Shown here: positions 60,642 through 64,000 of the stretch, piece after piece | How the letters are laid out: every line of letters begins with the position of its first letter | How positions within the stretch are numbered: position 1 is the stretch's first letter | Assembly: GCA_963737145.1 (NCBI GenBank) | Contig: CAVTRO010000001.1 | Coordinates: 124,001-188,000, forward strand | Direction: 5' to 3' | Source of the DNA: AP-15 sp963737145 | GTDB taxonomy: Bacteria; Pseudomonadota; Alphaproteobacteria; ATCC43930; CGMCC-115725 | Length of the DNA: 64,000 bases | The notes under the pieces: generated by a model | Database searches by the model: none | What the model saw: the letters and a program-made list of their open reading frames with translations, nothing else | What the model was told of the DNA's origin: nothing | Program-made: the position numbers and the translations under genes

Positions 60642-61317
60642 ATGCACCGATTGTCGACCGTGCTCTGCACCTCCGGTCTCGCCGCTGAAGCGAAGATTGC
60701 GCGGGCTGCCGGATTCCCGGTCGTCATCGGCGCCGGAGATCGCGAACGAACCGCCACGCTCATCGAAGAGGCAGTCCAGCGCGCGAACTGCCTGATGAGC
60801 TTTGGCATCGCCGGCGCGCTGGCACCGCATCTGCGGCCTGGCGATGTCGTCATCTCGACTGAGGTCGTATCGGACGACAACCGCTGGACGGCGGAGCCTG
60901 GTTTCCAAACCCGAGCGGCCTCTCTTGCGCGAGAAATCGGCGCCTTCGACGGGGCGGTGTTCGGGGCGAACGCGATTCTGGCGACCGAGGAAGAGAAAAG
61001 CCGCGCCTGGCGCGACACGGGCGCCCTCGCGGTGGATCTCGAGAGCGACGTCGTCGCCCGCATCGCCTCGCAAGCCGGGATCCCGTTTCTCGTCGCCCGG
61101 ACGATTGCCGATACCGCCTGCCGGGAACTTCCGCCGGCCGCCCTTATCCCGCTCTCCGAAGCCGGCACCCCGAACCTCGCTCGAGTGCTGCGGGTCGGTC
61201 CTGCGTCGGCCGCAACAGATCGCGACTCTGATCCGGTTGGCTCGGGAAACCCGGATGGCTTTGTCGGCGCTAGCCGGACCCGCTCACGCTCTCCGCGGGC
61301 TGGCCGCCACCTCTTAA
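60642..61317 (+). CDS. hpnG: Hopanoid phosphorylase HpnG (frame interrupted once)
   Basis: The ATG at 60642 (MHRLSTVLCTSGLAAEAKIA) follows GGAAGGTG. The nucleoside-phosphorylase-like fold shows LMSFGIAGALAPHLRPGDVV, FGANAILATEEEKSRAWRDT, ALAVDLESDVVARIA (the Glu-Ser/Met substrate site) and FLVARTIADTA. At 61191-61200 one extra G shifts the frame; removing it gives VLRSVLRRPQQIATLIRLAR and a stop at 61315-61317, 224 residues. HpnG removes adenine from adenosylhopane to give ribosylhopane. It ends 48 bases inside the convergent hpnH gene. The 224 bases between the cyclase and this gene hold nothing recognisable. Confidence 0.9.
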
Positions 61318-62415
61318 GCGAGCCATCGCGTCCTCGACGTGCCGGGAGAAGACGTATTGGGCCGGTCGTTGCCGGTCCAACGGAATTTCCGGCGCCATCT
61401 CGCCCTCGGTGCGCCTTCCGCGTAACGCTACCGTTGCCGCTTTCAGCGGGTGCTTCACCGAATCCATCACGGCGGTCGCCTCGTACCCGCTATGCACCAT
61501 GCAATTGGCGCATTTCTCGTAATTGCCGGTGCCGTAGGCGTCCCAGTCGGTTTCCTCCATCAGCTCCTTGAACGTCTTCGCGTAGCCTTCGCCGAGCAGA
61601 TAGCAAGGGCGCTGCCAGCCGAAATAGTTTCGCGTCGGATTGCCCCACGGAGTGCAATGATAGGATTGGTTGCCGGCCAGGAAATCGAGAAACAGGCTCG
61701 ATTGATTGAATGACCAGCGGCGCCGCGGATCGCGCTTGAAGATTTCGCGGAACAATTCCTTGGTGCGGCGCCGATTGAGGAAATGCTCCTGATCCGGGGC
61801 TCGCTCGTAGGCATAGCCGGGCGATACCGTTATGCCGTCGATCCCGATCTCCATAACGTCGTCGAAAAAGCGGGCGATCCGCTCCGGGTCGGCGGTATCG
61901 AACAGGGTCGAGTTGATGTTGACTCGAAACCCGCGAGCCTTTGCCAGCTTGATCGCCGCGACGGCGCGATCGTAAACCCCGCTCTGGCACACCGAGCGGT
62001 CGTGATCCTCGCGGTCGCCGTCGAGATGGATCGTCCAGGCGAAATAGGGGCTCGGCTCGAACAGCTCGATCTTCTTTTCGAGCAGCAGCGCGTTCGTGCA
62101 CAGATAGACGAATTTCTTCTTTGCGATGATGCGCCGGGTGACCTCATCGATCTCACGGTGCAGCAATGGTTCGCCGCCCGCGATGACGACCATCGGCGCG
62201 CCGCATTCATCTGCGGCCGCGACACACTCGTCGACACTGAGGCGCTGGTTGAGGATCGCGTCTGGGTAATCGATCTTGCCGCAGCCGGCGCAGGCGAGGT
62301 TGCAGCGGAACAGCGGCTCGAGCATCAGGACCAGCGGATAGCGCCGGACGCCCTTGAGGTGCTGAGCGACAACATAGGCGCCGACCCGAATCGTTTGGCG
62401 CAGCGGAATTGGCAC
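61270..62415 (-). CDS. hpnH: Adenosylhopane synthase HpnH (radical SAM)
   Basis: 381 residues from a GTG at 62415. The cluster-binding CNLACAGC (C38-x3-C42-x2-C45) is intact, followed by VVIAGGEPLLHREIDEVTRR (GGE motif), FAWTIHLDGDREDHDRSVCQ and C-terminal HSGYEATAVMDSVKHPLKA (HpnH-specific). HpnH couples diploptene to the 5'-deoxyadenosyl radical, forming adenosylhopane, the substrate of HpnG. It is encoded opposite to hpnG with overlapping 3' ends, and directly follows ispH on the minus strand. Confidence 0.96.
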   Translation of the reverse strand: MPIPLRQTIRVGAYVVAQHLKGVRRYPLVLMLEPLFRCNLACAGCGKIDYPDAILNQRLSVDECVAAADECGAPMVVIAGGEPLLHREIDEVTRRIIAKKKFVYLCTNALLLEKKIELFEPSPYFAWTIHLDGDREDHDRSVCQSGVYDRAVAAIKLAKARGFRVNINSTLFDTADPERIARFFDDVMEIGIDGITVSPGYAYERAPDQEHFLNRRRTKELFREIFKRDPRRRWSFNQSSLFLDFLAGNQSYHCTPWGNPTRNYFGWQRPCYLLGEGYAKTFKELMEETDWDAYGTGNYEKCANCMVHSGYEATAVMDSVKHPLKAATVALRGRRTEGEMAPEIPLDRQRPAQYVFSRHVEDAMARLRGGGQPAESVSGSG

Positions 62416-63382
62416 GGCGAAACCTCTTCACCTGAATTGTGCGGGAGCCGTCAGCCGTCACGTCGGCGAGTTGCGAAGGCATCCGGAAACGGACGTTCTC
62501 GGTAACGCCGGGCAGCACCGAGAGCTCGACTTCCGCCAGCTCGCGCAGCCGATTGATCACCTCCTCGACGAGTTCCGCCGGCGCCGATGCGCCGGCGGTA
62601 ATGCCGACGGCCGTGGCGTCTTCGATCCAGCTCGGGTCGAGCGCGCGAGCGTCCTCGATGAGATAGCTGGGCACACCGCTTTCGGCCGCGATCTCCCGCA
62701 GCCAATTCGAATTCGAGCTGTTCGGCGCCCCGACCACCAGGACAACATCGACAATCGTTGCCAGTTCCCGCGCCGCTCTCTGGCGATTTTGCGTTGCGTA
62801 GCAGATGTCCTTGGTGTCGGGGCCGACGATCGTCGGAAAACGCGCCTTCAGCGCTTCGATGACGGCGCGCGTATCGTCGACGCTGAGGGTGGTCTGGGTG
62901 ATAAAGGCGAGCTTGTCCGGGTCGGCGACCTCGAGCCGCGCGACCTCTTCCGGCGTCGAGATCAGATGCACGCGGCCGTCGATTCGTCCCATCGTGCCGA
63001 CGATTTCCGGGTGTCCGGCATGCCCGATCAAGATGATCTCGCGGCCCTGGTTGGCATAGCGCTGGCCCTCGATGTGCACTTTCGAGACCAGCGGGCAAGT
63101 CGCGTCGATGACCGGAAGCCCGCGGTCGGTCGCGCGTTCCTCGATAGCGCTGGCGACCCCATGCGCGCTGAAAATCGTGACGGCGCCCTTCGGGATTTCG
63201 TCGATCTCGTCGACGAAATGCGCACCCTTGGCGCGCAAGCGCTCGACAACATGGCGATTGTGCACGATTTCGTGGCGGACATAGATCGGCGGGCCATATT
63301 TTTCGAGCGCGCGCTCGACGATCTCGATGGCGCGTTCGACGCCCGCACAAAACCCTCTTGGCTGGGCTAGCACTACCCGCAT
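62207..63382 (-). CDS. ispH: 4-hydroxy-3-methylbut-2-enyl diphosphate reductase (3' end uncertain)
   Basis: The ATG at 63382 starts MRVVLAQPRGFCAGVERAIE (Cys 12). Other iron-sulfur ligands are in DATCPLVSKVH and DICYATQNRQ; SSNSNWLREIAAESGVPSYL and GITAGASAPAELVEEVINRL are also typical. Normal enzymes end soon after VTENVRFRMP, at about 62480, but here the frame stays open to 62207, across the hpnH start, with no homology in the tail. A lost stop or a small indel between 62480 and 62430 is likely. IspH makes IPP and DMAPP in the MEP pathway, feeding the hopanoid pathway encoded next to it. Confidence 0.93.
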   Translation of the reverse strand: MRVVLAQPRGFCAGVERAIEIVERALEKYGPPIYVRHEIVHNRHVVERLRAKGAHFVDEIDEIPKGAVTIFSAHGVASAIEERATDRGLPVIDATCPLVSKVHIEGQRYANQGREIILIGHAGHPEIVGTMGRIDGRVHLISTPEEVARLEVADPDKLAFITQTTLSVDDTRAVIEALKARFPTIVGPDTKDICYATQNRQRAARELATIVDVVLVVGAPNSSNSNWLREIAAESGVPSYLIEDARALDPSWIEDATAVGITAGASAPAELVEEVINRLRELAEVELSVLPGVTENVRFRMPSQLADVTADGSRTIQVKRFRRANSAAPNDSGRRLCCRSAPQGRPALSAGPDARAAVPLQPRLRRLRQDRLPRRDPQPAPQCRRVCRGRR

Positions 63383-63588
63383 GACATCGCCTCGTTGCCG
63401 CGCCGCGAGCAGGCCGGACCGGAACTCGGCCCGTACCCGCATAGGCCACTATATGAACGCGCAACGTCCCTGACACAATCCGCAGGCGCATGCAGTGCTA
63501 GTGCGCAGGTGCGAATGGGTTGCCAATCGTGGTTGTACCTGCAGCTAATCTACAACGAAGTCTCGCCTTCGACTCGCGCTGAGGCGGT

Positions 63589-63978
63589 TCAACCTCGGTA
63601 GACGGTGCGGCGCGGTCGTGAACTCGCTTGGTCATTTTCACCTAGCCCGCGCCCAAAGGGCGGTTCCATGCGCTGCTGCACCTCGCCCGGCACATCATAG
63701 TTGCGCATGACGGTGCGGCTGTCGCGCAGCCCACACGCCTCCCGCTGCACCACGAACATCCAGAGCGCGTGGCCGGCTTCCATCACCAGGGCACGCCGTG
63801 CCTGCTGCGCCGACGCCGGCGCGCCCGCGCGCGGATCGGCGGCATCGAACTCCCGCAGCTTGGCGAGAGCCGCTTCCAGCGCTCGCCCCATCCGCCCGAG
63901 CGCAGCGGCCTGCTCCTGGACGATCTCATAGTCGAGAACGTCGGCGGGAGTGCGATGAAGGCGAAAATCGCGGGACAC
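63589..63978 (-). CDS. DUF6665-like conserved small protein
   Basis: 129 residues. A helical N-terminal part (EQAAALGRMGRALEAALAKL) is followed by the conserved stretch RRALVMEAGHALWMFVVQRE, ACGLRDSRTVMRNYDVPGEV and QQRMEPPFGRG. I recognise this as the DUF6665 type from memory; function is unknown. The tail after about residue 112 is likely disordered. It lies upstream of ispH on the same strand but 206 bases away, with nothing recognisable in the gap. The start lies 23 bases from the window edge, so the promoter is not seen. Confidence 0.7.
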   Translation of the reverse strand: MSRDFRLHRTPADVLDYEIVQEQAAALGRMGRALEAALAKLREFDAADPRAGAPASAQQARRALVMEAGHALWMFVVQREACGLRDSRTVMRNYDVPGEVQQRMEPPFGRGLGENDQASSRPRRTVYRG

Positions 63979-64000
63979 GGGTTATGGATAGCGCCGGATG

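Noticed and set aside
63443..63588. Possible tRNA or small RNA near the right end
   Set aside because: No cloverleaf or TTCRA-type loop could be found on either strand.

Overview
The window looks like chromosomal DNA of a GC-rich alphaproteobacterium, probably a soil or plant-associated relative of the Rhizobiales or Rhodospirillales. This rests on gene content, not on a marker gene: no rRNA or tRNA is visible. Pointers are a LigD/Ku non-homologous end-joining pair, a hopanoid cluster (hpnA, C, D, E, shc, G, H), CcmFHI-type cytochrome c maturation, a DctA carrier, a Flp pilin, and many flavin, VOC and CoA-transferase enzymes typical of versatile soil heterotrophs. Short GC-rich palindromes recur between genes.

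Layout. 1-2.1 kb: an enolase-superfamily dehydratase (cut by the window edge) and a secreted beta-helix protein. 2.2-7.2 kb: ligD, ku, dctA. 7.2-10.2 kb (minus): an oxidoreductase relic, a methyltransferase, a luciferase-like monooxygenase and a VOC protein. 10.7-12.8 kb (minus): a TPR protein with eight perfectly phased 47-residue repeats and a small membrane protein sharing a short motif with it. 13-17.4 kb: a secreted dihaem cytochrome c and a GMC oxidoreductase. 17.4-21.4 kb: AI-2E family permease, glycosyltransferase, YkoP-like protein, membrane protein. 21.7-30.3 kb: CoA transferase, MHS transporter, GNAT, two VOC proteins, an ATPase relic, an orphan solute-binding protein, a PIN/AbrB toxin-antitoxin pair and a MetE-like methyltransferase. 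30.4-32.7 kb: def-fmt-truA. 32.7-39.2 kb (minus): jelly-roll protein, GST, diguanylate cyclase, Flp pilin, 2OG-Fe dioxygenase and two more luciferase-like enzymes. 39.5-41.5 kb: a thioredoxin-fold protein followed by a UGSC-family selenoprotein with an in-frame TGA. 41.8-45.6 kb: a large repeat-rich secreted putative metalloprotease. 45.9-49.7 kb: Nudix, DTW, galU and a phosphomannomutase/phosphoglucomutase. 49.9-50.6 kb: a broken vapBC. 50.7-54.2 kb: ccmF-ccmH-ccmI. 54.4-63.4 kb: hopanoid genes and ispH. The window closes with a DUF6665-like gene.

The most interesting biology is the selenoprotein at 40983-41498. Its TGA codon at 41256 is followed by Gly-Ser-Cys codons and a plausible hairpin, so ordinary gene calling would split or truncate it. 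The second candidate system is the TPR/small membrane protein pair at 10.7-12.8 kb.

A caution on sequence quality: at least a dozen otherwise well conserved genes carry single-base, mostly insertion-type frameshifts. Six of them are exactly one extra base inside a GANTC site, the target of the alphaproteobacterial CcrM methylase, and a seventh fits two extra bases in such a site. This points to base-calling errors at modified sites rather than mass gene decay. Genes so affected are given over their full intended span.
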